This document shows, piece after piece, positions 33,681-43,065 of a DNA stretch of 64,000 bases. The translations under genes and the position numbers were made by a program. The stretch is from Solimonas aquatica. Its GTDB lineage: Bacteria > Pseudomonadota > Gammaproteobacteria > Nevskiales > Nevskiaceae. Numbering within the stretch: the stretch's first letter is position 1; each line of letters opens with the position of its first letter. The notes beneath the pieces are model-generated. The model saw only the letters and a list, made by a program, of their open reading frames with translations, ran no database searches and had not been told where the DNA came from. The stretch lies in contig NZ_FOFS01000005.1 of assembly GCF_900111015.1 (NCBI RefSeq), forward strand, positions 186,001 to 250,000. Direction: 5' to 3'.

Positions 33681-34409
33681 ATGTCCAAGCCTTCCACCGA
33701 ATTCGAGACCTGTCTGCGCCAGCTGGCGCAGGACGGTCATTGCCTGCTGCCCGCCGCCACCCTGCTGCCGCTGCTGCAGGCACAGGGTTCGCTGGCCGAC
33801 TGGCCCGCGTTCGCGCAGAGCTGGGAGGCGATGCCGCTGGACACTTACATGGCCGACCGTGGCCGCTACCGGCGGCGGCGCCATGGCGTATTCCGCGCCC
33901 AGGCCGATGGCAGCATCCAGCGCCTGCCGGCGCAGCCGCATTACCAGAGCGTGGATTACAACCCGCTCAATGGCGGCATCGAGCGCTGGTTTGCGCCCAT
34001 GGGCGAAAACCTCGAACAGGGCACGCTGGGCTGCGTGCTGCGCCTGGCCCTGAGCGGCTTCGGCAGCCTGCGGCCCGCCGCGCGCAGCTGGTTCGTGGAG
34101 GCGCATCAGTTCCGCATCGAGGCGCAGGCGGGCACGCCGGGACTGCCGACGCCGGAAGGCGTGCATCGCGACGGCGTGGACTACGTGCTGGTGCTGCTGA
34201 TCCGCCGCCACAACATCGAAAGCGGGGTGACCAGCATCCACGCCCCCGACGGCCGTTCGCTGGGCAGCTTCACCCTGCGCGAGCCCGGCGACTGCTGCCT
34301 GATCGACGACGCCCGCGTGTTTCACGGCGTCACCGCCGTGCACGCCCAGCAGCCGGGCGAGCCGGCGTTCCGCGACGTGCTGGTGCTGACCTTCAAGCGC
34401 GAGCGCTGA
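33681..34409 (+). CDS. 2-oxoglutarate/Fe(II) dioxygenase (BsmA/IDO-like)
   Basis: A 242-residue protein of the 2OG-Fe dioxygenase family that includes Bacillus L-isoleucine dioxygenase and E. coli BsmA. The metal triad is His162-x-Asp164 in EGVHRDGVDYV and His215 in RVFHGVTAV. DVLVLTFKRE at the end carries the Arg expected to bind the 2OG carboxylate. Characterised members hydroxylate free aliphatic amino acids; the substrate here is open. It is 86 bp upstream of an Old Yellow Enzyme homologue on the same strand. Confidence 0.85.
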   Translation: MSKPSTEFETCLRQLAQDGHCLLPAATLLPLLQAQGSLADWPAFAQSWEAMPLDTYMADRGRYRRRRHGVFRAQADGSIQRLPAQPHYQSVDYNPLNGGIERWFAPMGENLEQGTLGCVLRLALSGFGSLRPAARSWFVEAHQFRIEAQAGTPGLPTPEGVHRDGVDYVLVLLIRRHNIESGVTSIHAPDGRSLGSFTLREPGDCCLIDDARVFHGVTAVHAQQPGEPAFRDVLVLTFKRER

Positions 34410-34495
34410 AGCCGGCCGCGCTGCTGCATTGGGACGAGGCCGCCGCCGCGCACGGCGCTTATGGTGCGCAGCAGCCGATCCTGCCCGAGCGCCAC

Positions 34496-35731
34496 ATGAA
34501 CCCGCTGAGCCCCACCGCCGCCCGCGCCTATACGCCCCTGCAGCTCGGTCCGCTGCTCCTGCGCAACCGCTTCATCAAGTCCGCCACCAACGAGGGCATG
34601 GCGCGAGGCGGCGTGCCCTCGAAGATGCTGGTGGAACATCACCGGCGCATGGCGGCCGGCGGCGTGGCGATGAGCACGGTGGCGTACTGCGCGGTGAGCC
34701 CGGACGGCCGCACCTTCGTCGATCAGATCACGCTCGACACGCAGAGCCTGCGGCATCTGCGCGTGTTGACCCAGGCCGTGCATCGCGAAGGCGCGGCGGC
34801 CTGCGCGCAGATCACGCACGGCGGCGCCTTCAACTTCCTGCCGCAGCTGAGCACGCGTTATCCGTTCAGCGCCAGCGGCGGCTTCAATGCCGCCGGCGTG
34901 CTCAGCGGCCGGCTGTGGCGCAAGGCCATGAACGAGGACGACATGCGCCGCGTGGCCAGCGAGTTCGTGCGCGGCGCGCGCCTGGCGCGCGAGGCGGGCT
35001 TCGACGCCGTGGAAATCCACATGGGCCACGGCTATCTGCTCAGCCAGTTCCTCTCGCCCAGCTACAACAAGCGTCGCGATGAATACGGCGGCAGCGTGGC
35101 GCGGCGCGCGCGCTTTCCGGCGCTGGTGCTGCGCCAGGTGCTGGATGCAGTGGGCGATGCGCTCGCGGTCAGCTGCAAGATCGGCGTCACCGAAGGTTTT
35201 GCCAAGGGCACGCAGGGCGAACAGGCCGCGGAACTGGCGCAGCTGCTGCAGGCCGAAGGCGCGCATCTGCTGGTCTTGAGCGGCGGCATGAACGTGGAGT
35301 CGCCCTGGGCGATCTTCGGCAGCCCGATGCCGGCCGAGGCGCTGACCACGATTCAGAATCCGGTGGTGCGCACCGCCACGCGCCTGATGCGTCTGGTGGA
35401 ACCCAGGATCGAATTCCGCGAGCTGTATTTTCGCGAGCACTCGCGCCAGGTGCGCGCGGCGGTGAAGATGCCGCTGGCGTATCTGGGCGGCGCGAAATCG
35501 CTGGCCGGCGTGGAAACCATCATGAACGATGGCTTCGACGCCATCGCCATGGGCCGCGCCCTGATTCACGATCCGGCGCTGGTGCGGCATTTCGAGGACG
35601 GCAGCGTCACCACCTCGGGCTGCACCGCCTGCAATCGCTGCGTGCCGATGATGTACAGCGAAGGCGGCACCGCCTGCGTGCTGCACGGCCCCAACGAGGT
35701 GCAGCTCAATCGCAGTCCCGCAGCGGATTGA
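34496..35731 (+). CDS. Old Yellow Enzyme-type NADH:flavin oxidoreductase
   Basis: A 411-residue FMN TIM-barrel ene-reductase. LLLRNRFIKSATNEG is the N-terminal strand, AGFDAVEIHMGHGYLLSQFL the substrate/FMN block, and AYLGGAKSL and DAIAMGRALIHDP the phosphate site. Near the C-terminus, cysteines 376, 379, 382 and 394 (GCTACNRC and TACVL) give C-x2-C-x2-C-x11-C. This resembles the 4Fe-4S ligands of 2,4-dienoyl-CoA reductase, but the second flavin domain of that enzyme is missing. An iron-sulphur cluster is therefore plausible but unproven. Probably reduces an activated C=C bond. Confidence 0.88.
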   Translation: MNPLSPTAARAYTPLQLGPLLLRNRFIKSATNEGMARGGVPSKMLVEHHRRMAAGGVAMSTVAYCAVSPDGRTFVDQITLDTQSLRHLRVLTQAVHREGAAACAQITHGGAFNFLPQLSTRYPFSASGGFNAAGVLSGRLWRKAMNEDDMRRVASEFVRGARLAREAGFDAVEIHMGHGYLLSQFLSPSYNKRRDEYGGSVARRARFPALVLRQVLDAVGDALAVSCKIGVTEGFAKGTQGEQAAELAQLLQAEGAHLLVLSGGMNVESPWAIFGSPMPAEALTTIQNPVVRTATRLMRLVEPRIEFRELYFREHSRQVRAAVKMPLAYLGGAKSLAGVETIMNDGFDAIAMGRALIHDPALVRHFEDGSVTTSGCTACNRCVPMMYSEGGTACVLHGPNEVQLNRSPAAD

Positions 35732-35737
35732 AAGCCG

Positions 35738-35769
35738 CCCCCGGCCATGGCGGGGGGTTCTTGGTTTTG
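35738..35769 (+). terminator. likely terminator after the OYE gene
   Basis: CCCCCG (35738-35743) pairs with CGGGGG (35751-35756) around a GCCATGG loop. TTCTTGGTTTT follows. It starts 7 bp after the stop codon. The T-tract is interrupted, so strength is moderate. Confidence 0.55.
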
Positions 35770-35900
35770 CGACGCCCACGCCCGGACGCCGAGCGCTGCG
35801 GCGCGCGCGCCACAACAAAACAAGTCTAAGAATAGGGCTTATCCATGCCGCGCCAGGCCCCTAGGATGCCATCCGTCTTCACCCCGCCTGGAGCATCCAC

Positions 35901-36530
35901 ATGGGCCTTGCCATCTCTTCGACCTCGCCGCGCAGCACGCTGCCCTGGCGGCGCCGCGCCGAGCGCGCGCGCAAACCGGTTTCAGCCAGCGACTTTCCGG
36001 CGCTGGCACGCTGCTCGGTGGTGGTGGCGCCCGGTCTGAACGACAGCGGCCCGCAGCACTGGCAGACGCATTGGCAGCAGCTGTTTCCCCGCTTCACGCG
36101 CATCCGCCTCGATGACTGGAGCCGGCCCGATCTCGACGCCTGGGCACGCGCCATCGTCGAAACCGCGCTCACGCAGCAAAAGCCCGTGATCGTGGTGGCG
36201 CACAGCTTCGGCTGCCTGGGTGCGATCAAGGCCGCGCGCCTGCAGTCGGGACTGATTGCCGGCGCACTGCTGGTGGCGCCGGCCGAGCCGGCCAAGTTCG
36301 GACTGGACGCCCAGCTGGATCGCATCGCACCGGACTTTCCCAGCGTGCTGGTGATGAGCGAGGACGATCCCTGGCTGGCTCCGGAGCGTGCCTGGCACTG
36401 GTCGCTGCAATGGGGCAGTCAGCTGCTGAGCCTGGGCGCGGCCGGACACGTCAACACACAGTCCGGGCATCGCCGCTGGCATGAAGGCCTGCGCGCGCTG
36501 GAGCAGCTTTGTCGCCGCGTGGTGAACTGA
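35901..36530 (+). CDS. RBBP9/YdeN-family alpha/beta-hydrolase
   Basis: A 209-residue small serine hydrolase. VVAPGLNDSGPQHWQTHWQ near residues 41-59 is the family opening, VVAHSFGCLGAI holds the nucleophile Ser, and AAGHVNTQSGH the catalytic His. The first ~30 residues are Arg/Ser-rich and may be a poor N-terminal extension, although GGAG stands 8 bp before the ATG. YdeN/RBBP9 proteins are hydrolases without a settled substrate. An AT-richer 169-bp promoter region precedes it, and metY follows after 42 bp. Confidence 0.85.
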   Translation: MGLAISSTSPRSTLPWRRRAERARKPVSASDFPALARCSVVVAPGLNDSGPQHWQTHWQQLFPRFTRIRLDDWSRPDLDAWARAIVETALTQQKPVIVVAHSFGCLGAIKAARLQSGLIAGALLVAPAEPAKFGLDAQLDRIAPDFPSVLVMSEDDPWLAPERAWHWSLQWGSQLLSLGAAGHVNTQSGHRRWHEGLRALEQLCRRVVN

Positions 36531-37898
<1,368 letters not shown>

Positions 37899-37899
37899 A

Positions 37900-38973
37900 G
37901 TGAGCGGCGCGCACGCGCATCCGCAGACCCGTTACTTCGCACTGCCGGATCCTTTCGAGCTGGAAAGCGGCGAGCGCCTGCACGGCGCTCGCCTCGCTTA
38001 TCGCAGCTGGGGACGGCCCGCTGCGGGTGGCGACACCGTGCTGGTCTGCCATGCGCTGAGCGGTTCGGCCGATGTCGAGCAATGGTGGCCGGGCCTGATC
38101 GGCGCGCAGCGCCTGCTCGATCCGGCGCGCGACTTCATCGTCTGCAGCAATGTGCTGGGCAGCTGCTACGGCTCCAGCGGTCCGGCCTGTCCGAACCCGC
38201 GCGACGGCCTGCGCTACGGGCGACGCTTTCCGGCGCTGAGCGTGCGCGACATGGTGCGCGCGCAGGCCCTGCTGCTCGGCGCGCTGAACATCACGCGCCT
38301 GGACCTGGTGATCGGCGGCTCGCTGGGCGGCATGCAGGCGCTGGAATGGGCGGTGAGCGCACCGCGTCGCGTCGGCGCCGCCGTGGTGATCGCCAGCGCC
38401 GCGCAACAACCGGCCTGGGCCATCGCACAGTCGCAGGTGCAGCGCGCCGCGATCCTGCAGGCACGCGAACCGCGCGAAGGCCTGGCCGTGGCGCGCATGG
38501 CCGCGATGTGCAGCTACCGGCACTGGCAGCAGTTCGAGGAACGCTTCGGCCGGCATCGTGATGCGCGGCAATTCAGCGTGCAGAGCTGGCTGGACGCGCA
38601 CGGCGCGCGTTTTCTGGAGCGCTTCGACGTGGACAGCTATCTGTGCCTGCTCGACGCCATGGACCGTCACGATCTCGGCCGTGGCCGCGGCGGCGTACAA
38701 CTGGCGCTGACGCAATGTCCGGTGCCGACGCTGCTCATCGGCATCGACAGCGATCTGCTGTATCCGCCCGCCGAACAGCGCCGCATCGCCCGCCTGCTGC
38801 CGCAGGGCCGCTACGCCGAGCTGCGTTCGGCTTATGGCCATGACGGCTTTCTGGTGGAAAGCGAAGCCCTGAGCCGCGAGATCAAACGCTTCCGCGTGCG
38901 GCTGGCGGAACAGCGCGCACAAAGCCAGCAGCGCGGCGGCGTGGCGCGGCCGGTGCTGCCGTTTGCGTGTTGA
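37900..38973 (+). CDS. metX: homoserine O-acyltransferase MetX
   Basis: MetX activates homoserine by acylation for direct sulfhydrylation by MetY next door. The 357-residue protein has the MetX fold signatures LVCHALSGSADV and CYGSSGPACPNP, nucleophile Ser141 in GGSLGGMQ, Asp285 (IDSDLLYPP) and His314 (GHDGFL). It starts with GTG immediately after the metY stop. MetX proteins can prefer acetyl-CoA or succinyl-CoA; the metY partner argues for acetyl. With thrB at 49.4 kb, two further steps of homoserine use are encoded in this window. Confidence 0.94.
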   Translation: MSGAHAHPQTRYFALPDPFELESGERLHGARLAYRSWGRPAAGGDTVLVCHALSGSADVEQWWPGLIGAQRLLDPARDFIVCSNVLGSCYGSSGPACPNPRDGLRYGRRFPALSVRDMVRAQALLLGALNITRLDLVIGGSLGGMQALEWAVSAPRRVGAAVVIASAAQQPAWAIAQSQVQRAAILQAREPREGLAVARMAAMCSYRHWQQFEERFGRHRDARQFSVQSWLDAHGARFLERFDVDSYLCLLDAMDRHDLGRGRGGVQLALTQCPVPTLLIGIDSDLLYPPAEQRRIARLLPQGRYAELRSAYGHDGFLVESEALSREIKRFRVRLAEQRAQSQQRGGVARPVLPFAC

Positions 38974-39308
38974 GGAAAAGCCGCGTCTGCGCCGCCGGCC
39001 GGATCGTGTGTTGCAGGCATTGAAAGACCGGCAGGCGCTGACGCAGCGGCGGAAACAGGGCGAGAGCTGCGGAGTCGTCAGTTAGGGGCGTTCCCCTACT
39101 GGGTGTTATCGAACCCATTTCGGGAATACTCAAGCGCGGGCGCTGCGCTGGGCGCCTCGGGCGCTGGCAACGGGCATGCCGTGTGCTGTTTCGATTCACC
39201 CGGATGAGCAAGCGCAAGCTGTGCCGGAGCAGGCCCTCGTTTGCATCGGGCGCGCCTTCGCTGACTTCTGATCAGCGACGACCGCAAGCTGGCTTACGCG
39301 CTGCGCGC
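38974..39308. other. 335-bp intergenic region; only a TAGGGG-N4-CCCCTA palindrome seen
   Basis: No gene-like frame with a ribosome site is visible between metX and the minus-strand membrane protein. The only clear structure is TAGGGG-CGTT-CCCCTA at 39083-39098, a perfect 6-bp inverted repeat with a 4-bp spacer, of the size bound by LuxR- or TetR-type dimers. The flanking sequence is slightly less GC-rich than the genes. No terminator with a T-run was found. Confidence 0.5.
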
Positions 39309-40100
39309 TCACTCGCCCTGCGCCGTCGCCAGCACAAACACCCAGAACGCCTCGCCCTTGAGATTCACCTCGTCGCTGCTCAGCGCGCTGCCGGCGCCCT
39401 GGATCAGCGCGGCGGCGTACGCCGGTCGCCGCGTGTAGCCGGAGGCGGCCCAGGCCTGGCTCAGGCAGTCGATGTGTGCGGCGTGCTCGCGGATGGCGGC
39501 GCAGGCCTGGTCGAAGTAGGCGCTGTCGGCCGGCGCGGCGGCGGTCTGCGGCGGCTGCTTCTTGAGCAGCGACAGGAACACGTATTTCTTCACCTTCTCC
39601 ACGGTGCGCGGATTGCGCAGGGCCAGCTGGATTTCCTTGTCGGAAGGCTTGGCGGTTTTCAGGGCGACACTGTAGCCGGCGAGATAGCCGGAGGCACCGC
39701 CCACCACCATGGCCACGAAGCTGAGCCAGTCGCCGGTCTTCCTGGCTTCCAGCACCTGCTTGTAGACGGTGCCGACGGTGGTGGACGCGGCGCCGCCGGA
39801 GGCGAACAGCATCAGCAGATTGCTCTGCGCGGAGACGGTCTTGCCGTCCAGCGAGCGCAGCATCGCCTCGGCGCTGCGGAACGCGGGACGGTTGTCGGCG
39901 AGATCCAGGCTCCAGTAGGGCGGCTTGCCGGGATCGCTCACGTCCAGCACCAGACGCTGCCCGGTGAGGCGCACGGTGCTGGCGTTGGCGATGGTGCTCA
40001 TCATGTAGGGCTCGGCGGTGACCACCGAGCGGCCCACGGAATATCCGGCCACCGCAAACACGGCGAAGAACGCCAGACCGATCGCCAATGCCTTGTACAT
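39309..40100 (-). CDS. unrecognised two-TM envelope protein
   Basis: A 263-residue protein I do not recognise. It has an N-terminal hydrophobic segment (LAIGLAFFAVFAVAGYSVG), which is an uncleaved anchor or signal, and a second one near residues 127-150 (WLSFVAMVVGGASGYLAGY). Between them is a ~100-residue soluble part (NASTVRLTGQRLVLDVSDPG). The C-terminal ~110 residues contain two Cys (DQACAAIREHAAHIDCLSQ) that could form a disulfide if periplasmic. No ribosome site is obvious; the start is set at the ATG before the hydrophobic segment. Confidence 0.6.
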   Translation of the reverse strand: MYKALAIGLAFFAVFAVAGYSVGRSVVTAEPYMMSTIANASTVRLTGQRLVLDVSDPGKPPYWSLDLADNRPAFRSAEAMLRSLDGKTVSAQSNLLMLFASGGAASTTVGTVYKQVLEARKTGDWLSFVAMVVGGASGYLAGYSVALKTAKPSDKEIQLALRNPRTVEKVKKYVFLSLLKKQPPQTAAAPADSAYFDQACAAIREHAAHIDCLSQAWAASGYTRRPAYAAALIQGAGSALSSDEVNLKGEAFWVFVLATAQGE

Positions 40101-40163
40101 GCTCGCCCCTGCCCCTGTGCCGGAATGGCGGATACCTTGGCGCAGATTCAGCGGCGCTTCAAC

Positions 40164-40190
40164 GCGGCGGCGCGGCGGCGCGGCGGCGCG
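40164..40190. repeat. 8-bp tandem repeat GCGGCGGC, about 3.4 copies
   Basis: Three perfect copies of GCGGCGGC plus GCG lie between the 3' end of the alpha/beta-hydrolase gene (40204) and the membrane-protein gene, in non-coding DNA. Such a short G/C-only repeat could be length-variable by slippage. No promoter element overlaps it. Confidence 0.8.
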
Positions 40191-40203
40191 CAACAGACCT
40201 CGC

Positions 40204-41034
40204 TCAGCCCGCGAAGTATTCCAGCAGCATGGCGTTGAGCAGCTCGGGCGCTTCCTCGCTCATCCAGTGGCCCACGCCGTCCAGGCGGCGGTATTGCCAG
40301 GCGGCGCTGACATAACGCGCGCTGTCCACCATCTGGTCCTCGGACAGAAAGCGATCACCCGTGCTGTACACGCCCAGCACCGGCACGCGCACGGCGGGAC
40401 GTTTGCCGGGCAGGACCATGGCGATGTTGGCGCGGTAATAGTTGAGTCCGGCAGTGAGCCGGCCGGGACGCGAGAGTTGCTTAATCCACTGCGGGGCCAG
40501 CGTGGGCGCGTTGGTGAAGCGGCGGAAGATCGTCCAGTTGCCCACGCGCATGAACCACTCGGCGATGCCGCGCAGCTGGAACATCAGCGCGTACCAGCCC
40601 TTGATTTTCTGCATCAGGCCGGCGCGCGCGTAAGCCTCGGGATGCCCCACCGACAGCGCCACGTAAGAGACCACGCGCTCGGGATGCGCCATGGCCAGAT
40701 GCCAGCCGATCACCGCGCCCCAGTCGTGGCCCACCACGCGCGCCTGGCTCACGCCCAGAACATCGAGCAGGGCCACCAGATCGGCAACCAGCAGCGGCAG
40801 CTTGTAGTCGCGTACCTGCGGCAGCAGCTGCGATTCACCGCAGCCGCGCGTATCCGGCACGATCACGCGATAGCCGGCAGCCAGCAGGGCCGGTACCTGC
40901 TTGCTCCAGATGCGGTGATCGTCCGGGAAGCCGTGAATCAGCAGCACCGCCGGGCCTTCGCCGGCGACGCGCACGGACAGTTCGACGCCATTGATCCGCA
41001 TCCGCTGCGGCGGGATGTCGCCAAGCGCGTTCAT
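40204..41034 (-). CDS. epoxide-hydrolase-like alpha/beta-hydrolase
   Basis: A 276-residue alpha/beta-hydrolase. LLIHGFPDDHRIWSKQVPAL is the oxyanion strand (H-G-F-P), and VVGHDWGAVIGWHLA has Asp in the nucleophile position as in epoxide hydrolases and haloalkane dehalogenases. LDGVGHWMSEEAPE carries the catalytic His. An epoxide hydrolase role is favoured by H-G-F-P together with G-H-D-W-G; dehalogenase remains possible. Its start overlaps the stop of the small membrane gene upstream (ATGA). Confidence 0.88.
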   Translation of the reverse strand: MNALGDIPPQRMRINGVELSVRVAGEGPAVLLIHGFPDDHRIWSKQVPALLAAGYRVIVPDTRGCGESQLLPQVRDYKLPLLVADLVALLDVLGVSQARVVGHDWGAVIGWHLAMAHPERVVSYVALSVGHPEAYARAGLMQKIKGWYALMFQLRGIAEWFMRVGNWTIFRRFTNAPTLAPQWIKQLSRPGRLTAGLNYYRANIAMVLPGKRPAVRVPVLGVYSTGDRFLSEDQMVDSARYVSAAWQYRRLDGVGHWMSEEAPELLNAMLLEYFAG

Positions 41035-41258
41035 GCCTTGTTCCCCGGACCTCGTTTGAAACGCAGATAGAGCAGCAGCCCCGCCGTCATCAGCAGCCAG
41101 CCGCCCAGGGTGAGCCAGATGAAGGAATGGATCTGCTGATGCCCGCACAGCGGGCCCAGCGCGGGCCTGACACCGCCGCAGCCGAAGGCCAGGATCGCGA
41201 AAGCCAGGCCCGGCCCCAGATGCAGGATGCCCAGCGCATAGATCAGCGCGCGCAGCAT
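41031..41258 (-). CDS. small inner-membrane protein, two hydrophobic segments
   Basis: A 75-residue protein with two membrane segments (ALIYALGILHLGPGLAFAIL and IWLTLGGWLLMTAGLLLYL) and a positively charged tail, which predicts a cytoplasmic C-terminus. No family recognised. It sits between a YqhA-like gene (12 bp upstream) and the epoxide-hydrolase-like gene, overlapping the latter by 4 bp, so it is part of the same three-gene transcript. Confidence 0.7.
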   Translation of the reverse strand: MLRALIYALGILHLGPGLAFAILAFGCGGVRPALGPLCGHQQIHSFIWLTLGGWLLMTAGLLLYLRFKRGPGNKA

Positions 41259-41270
41259 GGCGCTGGCGCG

Positions 41271-41870
41271 CTAGTGCTTGTGCTCGGCGTTGGCCTTGGC
41301 TTCCGCGGCGCCGGCGCTCATCACGCGGTCGGTGTAGGCGATGCCGATGGCCGAGAAGATGAACACGGTGTGGATGATGGTCTGCCACATCACGCCGGTG
41401 GTGGTGGCAGCGGTGCAGCGCGCGGTGGCTTCCACCGTGCCGCACAGCGGCAGTGCGCCCAGGGCGCCGGCTTCGATGAAGGTCTTGAGCAGGTGGATGG
41501 AGGAGATGCCGATGATCGCCATCGCCAGTTTCACCTTCAGTACCGAGGCATTGACGTGACTGAGCCATTCCGGCTGATCGGGATGGCCTTCCAGCCCCAG
41601 GCGCGAAACGAAAGTCTCGTAGCCGCCGACGATCACCATCACCAGCAGATTGGAGATCATCACCACATCGATCAGGCCCAGCACGATCAGCATCACTTCC
41701 TGCTCGCGCAGCTCGAAGGCGCCGTGAATCAGATGCCAGAGTTCCTTGACGAACAGAATCACGTACACGCCCTGCGCCACGATCAGGCCCAGGTACAGCG
41801 GCAGCTGCAGCCAGCGCGAGGAGAAGATCAGACCGGGCAGGGGGCTCAGGGGTGAGGCGGGACGCGTCAT
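41271..41870 (-). CDS. UPF0114/YqhA-family membrane protein
   Basis: A 199-residue membrane protein of the YqhA (UPF0114) family. [20 protein letters not shown] is the family start. [28 protein letters not shown] and [20 protein letters not shown] are the conserved core. Four membrane segments are predicted, with a family-typical G-Y-E-(T/N)-F-V-S motif. Its function is not known. The start at 41870 removes a polar leader. It heads the three-gene minus-strand operon with the 75-aa membrane protein and the hydrolase. Confidence 0.88.
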   Translation of the reverse strand: MTRPASPLSPLPGLIFSSRWLQLPLYLGLIVAQGVYVILFVKELWHLIHGAFELREQEVMLIVLGLIDVVMISNLLVMVIVGGYETFVSRLGLEGHPDQPEWLSHVNASVLKVKLAMAIIGISSIHLLKTFIEAGALGALPLCGTVEATARCTAATTTGVMWQTIIHTVFIFSAIGIAYTDRVMSAGAAEAKANAEHKH

Positions 41871-42014
41871 GGGCGGGACAGTGTTGGCAGGGTGACGGCG
41901 AATTGTAGCCAAGCCCGATGACGGTCTGCCGGCGCCGGCGCCGTGCTAGCCTAGCCGGCGAAAAACCACGTCCCGCCGTTCGCCACGGCAGACCCCAAAG
42001 CAGGAGGAAGCGCG

Positions 42015-42329
42015 ATGATCAAAGTCAGCGTGATGTACCCGTACAAGGCCGGTGCCCGCTTCAATCATGAGTACTACCGCGATCAGCACATGCCGCTGGT
42101 GAAGAAGCTGCTCGGCGCGGCCTGCTCGCACTACACGGTGGACAAGGGTCTGGCCGGCGGCGCGCCGGATGCACCGCCCACCTATGTGGGCATGTGCCAC
42201 ATCTTCAGCCCCAGCGTGGAAGCCTTCCAGGCCGCCTTCGGCCCCAACGCGCCGCAGATTCTGGCGGACATTCCCAACTACACCGAGCTGACGCCGACGA
42301 TCCAGATCAGCGAAGTGGTGGTGGGCTGA
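42015..42329 (+). CDS. EthD-family dimeric alpha-beta barrel protein
   Basis: A 104-residue stand-alone EthD-domain protein. MIKVSVMYPYKAGARFNHEYY and RDQHMPLVKKLLG are the family opening with the conserved D-x-H-x-P, and AFGPNAPQILADIPNYT closes the fold. It is related to EthD, required with cytochrome P450 for fuel-ether degradation, but most members have no proven reaction. AGGAGG stands 9 bp before the ATG. It is monocistronic, followed by a strong UUCG-loop hairpin. Confidence 0.88.
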   Translation: MIKVSVMYPYKAGARFNHEYYRDQHMPLVKKLLGAACSHYTVDKGLAGGAPDAPPTYVGMCHIFSPSVEAFQAAFGPNAPQILADIPNYTELTPTIQISEVVVG

Positions 42330-42337
42330 CAAGCCCG

Positions 42338-42367
42338 GGCGGGCATCCGGTTCGCCGGATGCCCGCC
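42338..42367. terminator. 13-bp hairpin with TTCG tetraloop between convergent genes
   Basis: GGCGGGCATCCGG, loop TTCG, and CCGGATGCCCGCC form a perfect 13-bp stem starting 9 bp after the EthD-family stop. UUCG is an exceptionally stable RNA loop. No run of T follows on either strand, so it may act as a 3'-end stabiliser or a Rho-assisted stop rather than a classical terminator. Confidence 0.55.
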
Positions 42368-42450
42368 AGCGGTCTGTTGCGCGCCCGGCGGCACATGTAA
42401 AACCGATGGCTTTTGGTTCGGGGCAAGGCGCAAGCACCGCAACAGCACGG

Positions 42451-42936
42451 CTAGGCTGCGGCGCGACGCGCCAGCGCGCGCAGCAGCGGACGCAGGCCCA
42501 GATACAGGGGCGCCGCCACCAGCGGCGCCAGCAGGCACCACAGCGCAATGCCATAGAGCGCCACCATGCCGTAGTCGGCGATGAAGCGCAGCGGTGAGGC
42601 TTCGAAGCGCTCGATCAGCGCGCCGACCGAGAACAAGGGCACCGGCGCGGCGCCAAACAGGCTTTCCCCTCCGCGATAAAACGGCAGCAGCAGCGCCACG
42701 TGCAGCGGCGTGAGCAGGTAATTGGCCACCTGGATCAGCGGCTGGTTCAGGCGCAGCAGCAGCGCGGCGATGCCGCACAGGAAGGTGGTGGCGCCCAGCA
42801 CCGGAAACACGCCCAGCACCGCCGCCAGCGCCAGCGTCAGGGCGATCTGTTCCGGCGTGATGCCCTGACGCAGCTGCTGGACGATGGGCCGGATCAGGCG
42901 CCGCTGCCAGAAACCTTCTGTGTTGGAATCGCTCAT
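42451..42936 (-). CDS. DUF2062 membrane protein
   Basis: A 161-residue DUF2062 protein. LRQGITPEQIALTLALAAVLGVFPVLG and LNQPLIQVANYLLTPLHVALLLPFYRGGE are the family core, with three to four membrane segments. The conserved N-x-x-x-T-P-L-x-x-x-x-x-x-(Y/F)-x-x-G motif is intact. DUF2062 proteins occur alone or fused to glycosyltransferases; role unknown. It has no close partner on the same strand. Confidence 0.85.
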   Translation of the reverse strand: MSDSNTEGFWQRRLIRPIVQQLRQGITPEQIALTLALAAVLGVFPVLGATTFLCGIAALLLRLNQPLIQVANYLLTPLHVALLLPFYRGGESLFGAAPVPLFSVGALIERFEASPLRFIADYGMVALYGIALWCLLAPLVAAPLYLGLRPLLRALARRAAA

Positions 42937-43065
42937 CGCCTCTCGTATCGCCGCTTGAACGCAGCCGCTGCGCCGCCCGGCAGCGCCGGGCTCAAAGCGC
43001 TGGCTTTGGCTTGAGCAAGATACGTGCTGAGCCCGGCTGCGGATGCCACAGCCGATGCGCGGTGT

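Noticed and set aside
41034-41568. N-terminal extension of the epoxide-hydrolase-like protein by 178 residues
   Set aside because: It would overlap two other genes on the same strand in a different frame. The ATG at 41034 overlaps the preceding stop and begins just before the conserved fold.
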